DNA from: CALUTH01 sp964452495
GTDB lineage: Bacteria > Cyanobacteriota > Vampirovibrionia > Gastranaerophilales > Gastranaerophilaceae
NCBI GenBank assembly: GCA_964452495.1
Contig: CAYVMC010000003.1
Span: forward strand, 51,124-115,123
Direction: 5' to 3'
Length of the DNA stretch: 64,000 nucleotides
In this document: piece by piece, positions 36,411-44,891 of the stretch
How the letters are laid out: each line of letters opens with the position of its first letter
Numbering within the stretch: position 1 is the stretch's first letter
The notes under the pieces: generated by a model
Database searches by the model: none
The model's input: only the letters and a program-made list of their open reading frames with translations
Told to the model about the DNA's origin: nothing
Made by a program: the position numbers and the translations under genes

Positions 36411-36674
36411 TTATTTTTTAAGCATAGCAGAAAGCACTGCCACTGCGACTTCTGCATCATCGGCAAGTTTCTTTGCAGGCTTTTTGGCTGGTTCAGGAAC
36501 AGCCTCAGGGAAATACTTGTTTAAAAACATTACGGATTTGGACATTAAATGCATTACCGCAATCATAATACATAGGAATATTAAAACCGTTCCCATTCCA
36601 ATAATCATAAGGTTCATAGCATCTGCAATATTAGATGTGAATGTTTCACATAATCTGCATAATAATTCATTCAT
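36411..36674 (-). CDS. oadG: Oxaloacetate decarboxylase gamma chain
   Basis: 87-residue anchor that assembles the decarboxylase: one membrane helix (about 21-44) followed by a short linker rich in Pro, Ala and Lys (PEPAKKPAKK) and an acidic end. Start ATG 36674 overlaps the birA stop (ATGA) and has GGAG upstream inside birA; an earlier ATG at 36692 has none. Assignment rests on position plus the single-helix, Pro/Ala-linker design; sequence is poorly conserved in this family. The C-terminal zinc histidines seen in some OadG are absent. Confidence 0.82.
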   Translation of the reverse strand: MNELLCRLCETFTSNIADAMNLMIIGMGTVLIFLCIMIAVMHLMSKSVMFLNKYFPEAVPEPAKKPAKKLADDAEVAVAVLSAMLKK

Positions 36675-37396
36675 AATATGTCTCCTATCCATAACGTTTT
36701 TTCGTTATTTGTATTATCTTTTAATACCAACGCCCCGCCGGACGTAATATCAACAGCTACCCCCTCTGTAATACCGCTGTTTGTTAAAACTTTTATCTTT
36801 TTATTTAAGAACGAGGCTCTATTAACATATTCTTCTCTTATATAAGAAAAACCTGTACTTAGTAATTTATTATAATATAAAAAAAAGTTTAAATAAAGTT
36901 CATCTAAAAATTCTTCTTTATTCACAAATCTATCGCATTCCAAGTTTAATGCTGTTGCCGGTTTATCGATATCGTCAAAAAGCTTTTTTTCACAATTTAT
37001 ATTAATACCTATCCCCAGAACAATTCCTGCCAGTTCTTCCCCCTGCACAATACTCTCTGATAAAATTCCAGCTATTTTTTTCCCGTTAATTAACACATCA
37101 TTAGGCCACTTTATCTGCGGCTTTAATCCGTATTGTTCAAGCATACGGGACAAAACCACCGACATATATTGAGTGAGGTTTGCACACACAGGCTCAAGCT
37201 TCTTAAATGGCTTTAATACAAATGAGGCATAAATATTATCACTGCCGACAAACTTCCACTTTCTATTCAAGCGTCCTTTGCCTCCAGTCTGGTTATACGT
37301 GTATACTATTGTACAATCATCAATCTCGCCCAAATGCTCTTTAGCATAAAGATTCGTAGAATTAATTTCATCAAGATAGATTTTTTTTATATTCAT
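36671..37396 (-). CDS. birA: Biotin-protein ligase
   Basis: Activates biotin with ATP and attaches it to the lysine of a carrier, here very likely K562 of OadA. 241 residues: LDEINSTNLYAKE, the biotin loop QTGGKGRLNRKW, IKWPNDVLINGKKIAGIL, GIGININ and a short C-terminal SH3-like domain. The N-terminal DNA-binding domain of E. coli BirA is missing, so it is a ligase only and cannot act as biotin repressor. It overlaps oadG by four bases, tying ligase and substrate expression together. Confidence 0.94.
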   Translation of the reverse strand: MNIKKIYLDEINSTNLYAKEHLGEIDDCTIVYTYNQTGGKGRLNRKWKFVGSDNIYASFVLKPFKKLEPVCANLTQYMSVVLSRMLEQYGLKPQIKWPNDVLINGKKIAGILSESIVQGEELAGIVLGIGININCEKKLFDDIDKPATALNLECDRFVNKEEFLDELYLNFFLYYNKLLSTGFSYIREEYVNRASFLNKKIKVLTNSGITEGVAVDITSGGALVLKDNTNNEKTLWIGDIL

Positions 37397-37433
37397 AATT
37401 TAGCTCTAAGCTATCACTGCCGGCTTTTCAGTA

Positions 37434-38483
37434 CTACACAATAGTAAAAGTATAATCCGGAGCAGATGCCAGTTTTTCCTCTATTTGTTCAAAAGTTAAA
37501 AATCCTTCCGTTGCACCAAACATAGCAACAACTGCCGCAGAATTAACAGAAGCGTACATCAAAGCTTTGCCAATATTAAGCTTCGTTCTCCCTAAAGCTG
37601 CACAGAAAGTTGATGCAAACGCATCGCCTGCACCAAGTGTTGAAACAACAGGAGAAGGGAATGTCGGACAGAAATAGTATTTCATGCCATCGTATGCGTA
37701 TGCACCTTTTGCACCGTCCGTAATTACTATAACCTGATATTCCTGAACTTTTAACTTATTTAGCATTGCCTTAACATCCGGATGGATTAATTCATGTGAA
37801 AATTTTTCCGTTTTAGTATCAGGTCTTACAACTATTCCGCTGCACATTGAGGCTTCTTCTCTGTTCATTACAACAATGTTTGCAACTTCAAGTAATTTCT
37901 TTATTTCATCAAATCCCTTTTTTAAACTTGTTGTACCCGCATTAAAACAAACTTTTACTCCGTGTTCATGGGCAAACCTAACCAGCGGTTCAAGAACTTT
38001 GTTGGATTCACCATTCAATGGCGCAATGTACAACAATCTCGCCTTTTTAATCAAATCAAAATTAATATCATCAATACTTATAAGAGCATTCGCACCTCGG
38101 TGAGCAAGAACCGTTCTGTCCCCCTGAAAACTTACAAGAATGATTGAAAACCCCGTAGAAACATCTGTGTTTTGGACAACACCCGTTAAATCCACACTTG
38201 TCTTTTTAAGAACATCAAAAATCCCTGCAGAATAAATATCATTCCCAACTTTAAATATAGCAGATGTTTTAAGCCCAAGATTTGCAAGATTCATCGCCGT
38301 ATTTAACCCGCCGCCGCCAATGTTAGTTGCAAAATTGGTCATATCAATCTTTGAGCCGTAAGGATAACTCATAAAATCAGAGCTTTTATTCATAGAACAG
38401 ACTGAAACAATATTTGCTTCGTCACTTTCCACAAATACATCCATTGTTGCACTACCTATTGTTACAACATCAATCTCTGACAT
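37434..38483 (-). CDS. PfkB-family sugar kinase
   Basis: 349-residue ribokinase-fold kinase: NIGGGGLNTAMNLANLG near 54-70 (substrate site), NREEAS, and the C-terminal LGAGDAFAS with the catalytic aspartate. It phosphorylates a sugar or nucleoside with ATP; ribokinase, fructokinase and nucleoside kinase are all possible. A strong GGAGG precedes the ATG. It is 37 bp upstream of birA on the same strand without a terminator, so it may lead the oad transcript. Substrate not determinable. Confidence 0.88.
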   Translation of the reverse strand: MSEIDVVTIGSATMDVFVESDEANIVSVCSMNKSSDFMSYPYGSKIDMTNFATNIGGGGLNTAMNLANLGLKTSAIFKVGNDIYSAGIFDVLKKTSVDLTGVVQNTDVSTGFSIILVSFQGDRTVLAHRGANALISIDDINFDLIKKARLLYIAPLNGESNKVLEPLVRFAHEHGVKVCFNAGTTSLKKGFDEIKKLLEVANIVVMNREEASMCSGIVVRPDTKTEKFSHELIHPDVKAMLNKLKVQEYQVIVITDGAKGAYAYDGMKYYFCPTFPSPVVSTLGAGDAFASTFCAALGRTKLNIGKALMYASVNSAAVVAMFGATEGFLTFEQIEEKLASAPDYTFTIV

Positions 38484-38553
38484 ACTTCCTCCTTATTATC
38501 CGATATGCAATCTACTTTTAGTATAGGACAGACACGTCTTTTGTTCAATAAAC

Positions 38554-38582
38554 AAAAAACACCGGATAATATCCGGTGTTTT
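38554..38582 (-). terminator. Terminator after the acidic-tail gene
   Basis: Perfect stem AACACCGGAT/ATCCGGTGTT, followed on the reverse strand by TTTTTT. It separates the 38589 gene from pfkB. Confidence 0.9.
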
Positions 38583-38588
38583 AATTCT

Positions 38589-39569
38589 TTATTCTTCAAA
38601 TTCCGGCGGAATTTCCTGTTCACTATCATCTTCGTGTATATTAATATCTTCAATATCAATCTGTGGTTCATCATTTTCTTCGACATTTGAAAATACTTCG
38701 GGCTGATTGTTTTCATTAATGTGATAATCTTCTGTCACATCCTCATCTGAAAAATCATCCTCCGTATAGTCATCTTCCGCATAATCTTCTTCTGCATAAT
38801 CATCTTCCGTATAATCTTCTTCTTGGTATCCACTATCCTTAACATTAAATAAACGTTTAAACTCAGCAAATATTTCTTCTGCACCATTATATTCAAAATT
38901 ATTACTCAATATCGCTGATTTTAACCCTTCATAACGTATATTCATAGTCTTTGCAGGTAATATATATTTTCTGTCTACTTCTTTGACATCACGAAGCCCT
39001 GTAATATCAATAACTACATCCCCTGTTTGAGTTTCAATATTTAAAATGTACGGGCTATATTCAATATTTTTATACTCTATTCTACTCAACATCCCACTTG
39101 TGAAAGTAACTTCAATATTAGTACCATCATTAAGCTGAGCAAAATATTTATCATTATCAGCATTTTTATCACGTTTTATTGAACTTTGCTTTATATTAGA
39201 GGCTGAAAGCTTATCGAGCATGAAAACAATATGTTCTTTATTTAATTGTTCTACTGAAATAGATGAAGAGATTTTACTTGTACCGAATTTTGCTTCTGAA
39301 CCTATTATATTTACATATATAGGTCGATTATTCCCCTGAAAATAACGCGCATAATAATTTCCAGCAAATTTATATTGCTCAATTTTTTGAGAAGTACTGC
39401 GTCCTTGCTCCGAAAATACTATATTGACATCATAATAAATATTATCCTTTTTTTCAAAAGCTGTTAACTTAGCCATAAAAGACTTTTGGGGATCAGGTGT
39501 CATCATAAACGCAATCACCGCTGCAAGAATTAACGGTATTAAAAATGTCAAAACATATCTCTTCTTCAC
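38589..39569 (-). CDS. Secreted or membrane-anchored protein with acidic repeat tail
   Basis: 326 residues starting at GTG (GAGAGG upstream). An N-terminal signal or anchor helix (about 4-22), a beta-rich middle (about 40-240) that resembles outer-membrane lipoprotein-sorting folds in length but without clear motifs, and a tail from about 248 of strongly acidic near-repeats such as EEDYAEDDYTEDD. No family recognised. The tail could bind Ca2+ or other cations. It is followed by a terminator; the GT8 gene upstream is 56 bp away and could be co-transcribed. Confidence 0.75.
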   Translation of the reverse strand: MKKRYVLTFLIPLILAAVIAFMMTPDPQKSFMAKLTAFEKKDNIYYDVNIVFSEQGRSTSQKIEQYKFAGNYYARYFQGNNRPIYVNIIGSEAKFGTSKISSSISVEQLNKEHIVFMLDKLSASNIKQSSIKRDKNADNDKYFAQLNDGTNIEVTFTSGMLSRIEYKNIEYSPYILNIETQTGDVVIDITGLRDVKEVDRKYILPAKTMNIRYEGLKSAILSNNFEYNGAEEIFAEFKRLFNVKDSGYQEEDYTEDDYAEEDYAEDDYTEDDFSDEDVTEDYHINENNQPEVFSNVEENDEPQIDIEDINIHEDDSEQEIPPEFEE

Positions 39570-39625
39570 TTGCTACCTCTCTTTCATTTATAAATTATAC
39601 CTGATATACGCTATTGGTACAACTA

Positions 39626-41083
39626 TTATTTCACAGCAATAATAATTCCGGTGCATTTATCCTTATTTCGATAAAACAGTTTGTAATGATTTTTAATAAG
39701 AAAATTTTTTATAACACCGGAAGCGAAGCCCTGCCACTCGGCAATAATAACATCTGCCTTTTCTAATTCTCCTTCTGTTGAAAGCTTTTCAATAATATCT
39801 GCAGTCTTTGTTCCAGCAGAAATTTTATACAAAAGCTTACCGGTATTAATATTTTTGGGGAAGTTATCCAAAAGACTTACTTTATTATTTATGCAGGGAT
39901 TTTGTTTGATATTGTCCATATAAAATTGTGTTTCACAATCTAAAGCACAAGCTATCACTGCGGATACTTCCAATTTTGAAGAAAAATAAAGCATGGAAAC
40001 AGGGCTATTGCTGATATCTACAATTGTCCAATTCTCGTCATCAAAACTGAACCCGAATTTGTTTTGAACAAACACCTCATATATTTCCCTTAAATCTTCT
40101 TCATTTCTATAATTAATACGAATACTATTTTCTGGAATAAAAACATTTCCGGTATCAACTTGAAAACAACTACCGTTTAAAAGCTGTTTATATTTATCCG
40201 TTTCAGAAATTATACGAAAAATTCTGTATCCAAAGAATTTAAAAATAGTATTAATAATTCTTTGACGACACTTTATCCTTGCATTCTTAAACGCCTGTAA
40301 TTTTTCATATTTATAGGGTGATTTTTTGTAATACTTATACCATAGATTAAAATATAAACATTCTTTATTATGCCATGGCTTAAGTGGAGTACAATGCGTT
40401 ATTACTGGATTCTCTGGTAATTTTTCCACAAAACACTCTACAAATTTTTCTGCATCTTTTCTATCTCGCAACATAAAATTATAAGCTGGAGAAAGCAGCT
40501 TTATATTATTACCAAAGACAATATTAAAAACATCCTGATCCATAAATTTATTGTATAAACTGTTAATTTTCGCCTCAAAAAGTTTAACAGGCATTTTATC
40601 CTCTCTTAATCGTTTAAGATTAAGAAGCATTACTCCGCTGTTAAAATAATTACTACACTTAAGACGCTCATTATCATGTTCCTGAATATAAGAATAAAAA
40701 TCCTTTACTACACCTGCATAATCTTTCTTTATATCAATATTATACAAATCTGTTAAATCAGAATTAACAATTACATCAGAATCAAGATAAATTACCTTAT
40801 CATATTCAGACAAAATGTTCGGAAGATCAAACTTAATTAATGCCGCCGTAGAAACATATTCATGTGTTGATGAAAATCTTGAATATTTATCCGGATAATT
40901 AATTATACTCAAACTTTCACCCGCTGCAGACTTAAGTTTATCAACAGCTGATTTTGATAATCCACTCGTAACTACAATAATATCATATTTAGTAGTTTTA
41001 TATTTATTGAGCAAAAGAGAAGTAATAGCAACCGTTGTAGGCATAGCATAATTCTCATCACAAATAAAAACTACAGGTATCAT
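39626..41083 (-). CDS. Family 8 glycosyltransferase with extra C-terminal domain
   Basis: 485 residues. Residues 1-280 are a GT8 domain: VFICDENYAMPTTVAITSLL start, nucleotide-sugar metal motif YLDSDV with D101/D103, NSGVMLLNL, DQDVFN and HCTPLKPWH. Such enzymes add glucose or galactose to lipopolysaccharide, lipooligosaccharide or proteins, using UDP-sugar and Mn2+. Residues from about 290 to 485 form an additional alpha/beta domain I do not recognise. Start ATG 41083 follows GGAG. It is flanked by the terminator of the ribosomal operon, so has its own promoter. Confidence 0.87.
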   Translation of the reverse strand: MIPVVFICDENYAMPTTVAITSLLLNKYKTTKYDIIVVTSGLSKSAVDKLKSAAGESLSIINYPDKYSRFSSTHEYVSTAALIKFDLPNILSEYDKVIYLDSDVIVNSDLTDLYNIDIKKDYAGVVKDFYSYIQEHDNERLKCSNYFNSGVMLLNLKRLREDKMPVKLFEAKINSLYNKFMDQDVFNIVFGNNIKLLSPAYNFMLRDRKDAEKFVECFVEKLPENPVITHCTPLKPWHNKECLYFNLWYKYYKKSPYKYEKLQAFKNARIKCRQRIINTIFKFFGYRIFRIISETDKYKQLLNGSCFQVDTGNVFIPENSIRINYRNEEDLREIYEVFVQNKFGFSFDDENWTIVDISNSPVSMLYFSSKLEVSAVIACALDCETQFYMDNIKQNPCINNKVSLLDNFPKNINTGKLLYKISAGTKTADIIEKLSTEGELEKADVIIAEWQGFASGVIKNFLIKNHYKLFYRNKDKCTGIIIAVK

Positions 41084-41137
41084 TTTAACTCCATCCAATA
41101 TAATTATTTTATCGAAATTTGTTACTTGTGTAAATAT

Positions 41138-41171
41138 AAAAACCCGCAAATGTTAAAAACATCTGCGGGTT
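41138..41171 (-). terminator. Terminator after rplR
   Basis: Stem AACCCGCA/TGCGGGTT extended by an inner AATGTT/AACAT helix, followed on the reverse strand by TTTTTATATTT. Twenty bases after the rplR stop; marks the end of the ribosomal transcript. Confidence 0.9.
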
Positions 41172-41190
41172 ATAATTTATAAAGTTGTCT

Positions 41191-41559
41191 TTAGAACATC
41201 AAACCTGCTTCACGGGCTGCATCCGCTAGAGCCGCAACTCTACCGTGGTACAAGAATCCGCCTCTGTCAAATACTACACATTCAATACCTGCCGCTTTTG
41301 CTTTTTTGGCAATTGCTTCGCCAACAACTTTTGCAGCTTCAATATTACCACCATGAGAAAGTTTTTCTTTAAGATCTTTATCTACAGAAGATGCAGATGC
41401 TAAAGTAACACCTTTTTCATCGTCAATTAATTGTGCATAAATGTGTTTTGTACTTCTATAAACAGCCAGACGAGGAAATTCACCAGTGCCCGACAGTTTA
41501 ACACGCAGCGATCTGTGTCTTTTTTGAACTTTTGCTTTTCTGTTTTCTGATTTAATCAT
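41191..41559 (-). CDS. rplR: 50S ribosomal protein L18 (uL18)
   Basis: 122 residues. Binds 5S rRNA and carries it into the central protuberance with L5. The RHRSLRVKLSGT start and KVVGEAIAKKA plus VVFDRGGFLYHGRVAALADAAREAGL end are typical. In most bacteria rpsE, rpmD, rplO and secY follow; here the transcript stops and a glycosyltransferase gene comes next. It lies 143 bp after rplF, a wide gap for this operon. Confidence 0.97.
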   Translation of the reverse strand: MIKSENRKAKVQKRHRSLRVKLSGTGEFPRLAVYRSTKHIYAQLIDDEKGVTLASASSVDKDLKEKLSHGGNIEAAKVVGEAIAKKAKAAGIECVVFDRGGFLYHGRVAALADAAREAGLMF

Positions 41560-41702
41560 TTTTTTATCCTTTCACCCAAACCTTCTTGTTGAACAGCCAC
41601 CAAGGGTTTATACGGGCATCTTGTATTGTACTTACTAAGCTAAAAATTAAGAATTTTCTTATGAAATCATACAAAAAACTTAATTTAAAATGTTTGTTTT
41701 TG

Positions 41703-42242
41703 TTATTTTTTACCAGCTTTACCGGCTTTACGTCTGATGTATTCGCCTTCGTACTTAACACCCTTACCTTTATAAACTTCAGGCGGACGTTTGCTTCTTA
41801 TAAATGCTGAAACATCACCTACTGTTTGTTTATTACTGCCTTTAACAGTGATTTTTGTATTTTGTTCAACAGTAATTGTAATACCGGCAGGCGGTTCAAT
41901 AACAACAGGGTGTGAGTAACCGAGCTGCATATTAAGCTTAGTACCTTCCATATTAGCACGATAACCAACACCAACAATTTCTAATTTCTTTTCAAAACCT
42001 TTGCTTACACCTTGAACAGCGTTTGCAACCAGAGTTCTTGATAAACCGTAAAGAGCATCTGCTTCTCTGGTATCAACATTTCTAGTTAAAACAACATGAT
42101 TGTCTTCAATTTTAACTAAAATTTCAGGACGAACGTTAACAACTTCAGTCCCCAAAGGTCCCTTTGCAGTAACTTTGTTGTCTTCAATCTTAACTTCAAC
42201 ACCTGATGGAATTTCAATAGGTTTCTTTCCAATACGTGACAT
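41703..42242 (-). CDS. rplF: 50S ribosomal protein L6 (uL6)
   Basis: 179 residues, two L6 domains, starting MSRIGKKPIEIPSGV, ending YIRRKAGKAGKK. Binds 23S rRNA near the factor-binding site. AAAAGGAG precedes the ATG. It is cut off from rpsH by a 500-bp stretch with a terminator and an octanucleotide array, so it likely depends on read-through or on a promoter in that stretch that I cannot identify with confidence. Confidence 0.97.
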   Translation of the reverse strand: MSRIGKKPIEIPSGVEVKIEDNKVTAKGPLGTEVVNVRPEILVKIEDNHVVLTRNVDTREADALYGLSRTLVANAVQGVSKGFEKKLEIVGVGYRANMEGTKLNMQLGYSHPVVIEPPAGITITVEQNTKITVKGSNKQTVGDVSAFIRSKRPPEVYKGKGVKYEGEYIRRKAGKAGKK

Positions 42243-42395
42243 AATTTTTCTCCTTTTGACATATTAACTAACATCTGTAAACCTTCTGTTTAAAGACAAA
42301 TGCAGCTTAGTATTTTAAATCTGTTGAAAAATTAAGACATAAAACGCTATTTAGTATCGGCCTTTAAATTTTGGCTTACTTTTAGAGGATGGTTG

Positions 42396-42457
42396 TTCGC
42401 GGGTTCGCGGGTTCGCGGGTTCGCGGGTTCGCGGGTTCGCGGGTTCGCGGGTTCGCG
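42396..42457. repeat. TTCGCGGG octanucleotide array (7.75 copies visible)
   Basis: Eight-base unit TTCGCGGG repeated 7.75 times without a single mismatch up to the N gap; the right flank (42558) resumes with GGTTC, the end of a unit, so the array continues across the gap. It is strikingly GC-rich within an AT-rich genome and lies between rpsH and rplF. An ORF through it is a repeat artefact. The other parts of 42243-42742 have no gene visible. Confidence 0.95.
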
Positions 42458-42557
42458 NNNNNNNNNNNNNNNNNNNNNNNNNNNNNNNNNNNNNNNNNNN
42501 NNNNNNNNNNNNNNNNNNNNNNNNNNNNNNNNNNNNNNNNNNNNNNNNNNNNNNNNN
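42458..42557. other. Assembly gap of 100 N
   Basis: Exactly 100 N within the octanucleotide array; the true length is unknown. Gene order across it (rpsH then rplF) is the normal one, so the scaffold join is probably right. Confidence 0.95.
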
Positions 42558-42679
42558 GGTTCCTTTCCCCACCCCCTGCACCGGGCTTTTCTGCCAATTG
42601 CACCCTGTGCACAATTTGTATTATCTCATGGAGTAACTTGTGTGTAAACCCCTTTGTAAATGTTTCTTAAGCTCGTATA

Positions 42680-42720
42680 TAAATAAAAAACAGCCACTTA
42701 TACAAAATAAAGTGACTGCC
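42680..42720 (-). terminator. Terminator between rpsH and rplF
   Basis: On the reverse strand, CAGTCACTT pairs with AAGTGGCTG (9 bp, one T-G), then TTTTTTATTTATA, starting 25 bases after the rpsH stop. A strong terminator inside what is normally a continuous spc operon. Confidence 0.85.
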
Positions 42721-42742
42721 CTTACTATATTGGTAAACATTT

Positions 42743-43138
42743 CTACCAAACGTAGCAGAGGATTTCTCCGCCAAGGTTTTCTTTGCGAGCTTTTCTATCA
42801 GTTAACAAACCTTTGCTAGTAGAAATAATAGCAATACCTAAACCGCCAAATACCTGCGGTAAGTTTTTAGCTTTCATATATGTTCTCAAACCAGGTTTAG
42901 AAACACGTTGTAAGTTTGTGATAACCGGTTTGTTGTGTTCATCGTATTTTAAAGTAATTGTTAAATATTTAAACTTACCTTCTTGCTTTTCAGAATAATC
43001 AGCAATAAAACCTTCTGATTTTAAAAGCTTAGCTAATTCTAATTTTAACTTAGAAGAAGGAAGCTCAACTGTAGGATGAGAAACCATATTAGCGTTTCTT
43101 ATTCTAGTTAGCATATCTGCTATCGGATCTGTATTCAT
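42743..43138 (-). CDS. rpsH: 30S ribosomal protein S8 (uS8)
   Basis: 131 residues: DPIADMLTRIRNANM start and STSKGLLTDRKARKENLGGEILCYVW end. Binds the central domain of 16S rRNA early in assembly, and in E. coli represses the spc operon. Here a terminator follows 25 bp later, an unusual break before rplF. Confidence 0.98.
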   Translation of the reverse strand: MNTDPIADMLTRIRNANMVSHPTVELPSSKLKLELAKLLKSEGFIADYSEKQEGKFKYLTITLKYDEHNKPVITNLQRVSKPGLRTYMKAKNLPQVFGGLGIAIISTSKGLLTDRKARKENLGGEILCYVW

Positions 43139-43232
43139 ATTTATATTTCCTTTTCTTTTTACTACTTACTAAATTGTGTATCGCATCAAACAAGAGCTTG
43201 TTTTAGCAGTATAGCCAAAGATTAACGGTAAA

Positions 43233-43439
43233 CTACCAGCTAGCCTTGGTTACACCGGGCAACAAACCTTGATGAGCCATTTTTCTCAAACAGATTCTGC
43301 AAAGACCGAAATCTCTGTGGAAACCGTGAGGACGACCGCAGATGCTGCAACGATTATGCAGTCTTACTTTCGGGTACTTACCTGCTTCTGCAAGTTCGCG
43401 TCTTCTGTTTTCTTTGTTTATCATCGCTTTCTTTGCCAC
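43233..43439 (-). CDS. rpsN: 30S ribosomal protein S14, zinc-type (uS14)
   Basis: 68 residues with four zinc cysteines C31, C34, C47, C50 (CSIC and CRIC). Slightly longer at the N-terminus than the 61-residue standard type Z protein. Binds the 30S head next to S3 and S10. The zinc-containing form is the ancestral, Zn-replete version. Confidence 0.97.
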   Translation of the reverse strand: MAKKAMINKENRRRELAEAGKYPKVRLHNRCSICGRPHGFHRDFGLCRICLRKMAHQGLLPGVTKASW

Positions 43440-43468
43440 GATTTTCTCCTTTATATTTTAACTTTTTC

Positions 43469-44023
43469 CTATTTTAAACCTTTAAAAGGCATACCTAATA
43501 ATCTAAGCAATTCTCTTGCTTCATCATCAGTATTAGCAGTTGTGATAATAGATATATTCATACCTTTTACCAAATCAACTTCTTCATAAGAGATTTCAGG
43601 GAACAATGATTGTTCTTTCAAACCTAAAGTATAGTTACCTCTGCCATCAAAACTCTTAGCGGAAATACCTCTAAAGTCTCTGATACGAGGAAGGATAACA
43701 CAAATAAGCTTTTGAAGAAAATCATACATTCTTTCGCCACGCAATGTTGCCATTGCACCAACCGGCATACCTTCTCTTAATTTATATGATGCGATTGATT
43801 TTTTAGCCTTTGTAATAACTGCATGCTGACCTGCAATCTTTGTTAATTGAGATTGAATAGACTCAGCAATCTTTGAGTTGTGAGAAGCTTCACCAACACC
43901 CATGTTAATAACAATCTTGCTTAACTTAGGAACCATCATATCATTTGTATAACCGAATTTTTCCTTAAGTGCTGATTTAACTTCTTCGTTATATTTTGCT
44001 CTTAAATTTTTTGTCTTAGTCAT
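43469..44023 (-). CDS. rplE: 50S ribosomal protein L5 (uL5)
   Basis: 184 residues: LRAKYNEEVKSALKEKFGY start, KIVINMGVGEA, ITKAKKSIASYKLREGMPVG and RELLRLLGMPFK end. Binds 5S rRNA and contacts P-site tRNA. Standard position between rplX and rpsN. Confidence 0.98.
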   Translation of the reverse strand: MTKTKNLRAKYNEEVKSALKEKFGYTNDMMVPKLSKIVINMGVGEASHNSKIAESIQSQLTKIAGQHAVITKAKKSIASYKLREGMPVGAMATLRGERMYDFLQKLICVILPRIRDFRGISAKSFDGRGNYTLGLKEQSLFPEISYEEVDLVKGMNISIITTANTDDEARELLRLLGMPFKGLK

Positions 44024-44079
44024 TTTTCTTTTTCCTTTAATTTAAGATGAACTTAATGTCGTTATAAAGTTATAACACA

Positions 44080-44418
44080 TTAAACATCTAATGTCTCGCC
44101 ACATTTTTTGCAAACACGTACCTTTTTACCATCAACGTCTTTGTGAGCTACTCTTGTTGGTTTTTCACAAGCAGGGCAAACTATCATAACGTTTGAACTT
44201 TCGATAGGTGCTTCCAACTTGATTAAACCGCCGTTGATACCGTAAGCAGGTTGTGCTTTTTGGGATTTAGTTATCATATTCAAACCTTCAACAACTACTT
44301 TTGAGTCAGAAGGAATTGATTTTTTGACGTTACCCATTTTTCCTTTATCTTTGCCTGCAAGGATGACAACTCTGTCACCTGATTTTACATGCAAACCTTT
44401 TTTATTCTTATCTGCCAT
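44080..44418 (-). CDS. rplX: 50S ribosomal protein L24 (uL24)
   Basis: 112 residues with the N-terminal KOW motif (VKSGDRVVILAGKDKGKMG) that starts 23S assembly, and a C-terminal zinc ribbon, C81/C84 and C103/C106, lost in many bacteria but kept here. Confidence 0.97.
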   Translation of the reverse strand: MADKNKKGLHVKSGDRVVILAGKDKGKMGNVKKSIPSDSKVVVEGLNMITKSQKAQPAYGINGGLIKLEAPIESSNVMIVCPACEKPTRVAHKDVDGKKVRVCKKCGETLDV

Positions 44419-44427
44419 TTTCGACTC

Positions 44428-44796
44428 CTATATTACTTCCGGCGCAAGAGAAACAATTTTCATAAAGTTTTTGTCTCTTAACTCACGCGCAACAGGTCCA
44501 AAAACACGAGTTCCTCTCGGGTTACCGTCTTTGTTAATGATAACTGCAGCATTTTCGTCAAATCTGATAACAGAACCGTCTGGACGTTTAATATCATGTT
44601 TTGTTCTAACGATTACCGCTTTAACAACTTCTGATTTCTTAACAGCCATATTCGGTGTTGCATCTTTAACAGTTGCTACAACAACATCACCAACATAAGC
44701 AAACTTCTTATTAGAGCTGCCCATAACACGGATTACCAATAACTCTTTAGCACCTGTATTGTCTGCTACCGCTAATCTTGTTTCTTGTTGTATCAT
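44428..44796 (-). CDS. rplN: 50S ribosomal protein L14 (uL14)
   Basis: 122 residues, MIQQETRLAVADNTGAKEL start, VFGPVARELRDKNFMKIVSLAPEVI end. Five-stranded barrel at the subunit interface, contacting L19 and bridge B8. Complete and canonical. Confidence 0.98.
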   Translation of the reverse strand: MIQQETRLAVADNTGAKELLVIRVMGSSNKKFAYVGDVVVATVKDATPNMAVKKSEVVKAVIVRTKHDIKRPDGSVIRFDENAAVIINKDGNPRGTRVFGPVARELRDKNFMKIVSLAPEVI

Positions 44797-44891
44797 TGTT
44801 ACATTCCTTATTTTATATTTAAGTATTTACTTAACTCTCTGCCGTCCACCTCAGTACATAACCGTGTCCGGCCGGCAGTTTTAGATTATCA

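Noticed and set aside
42351..42670. Several open frames across the octanucleotide array, translating as REPANPRT-type repeats
   Set aside because: An eight-base repeat stays open in several frames by chance, the frames include the N gap, and there is no binding site.
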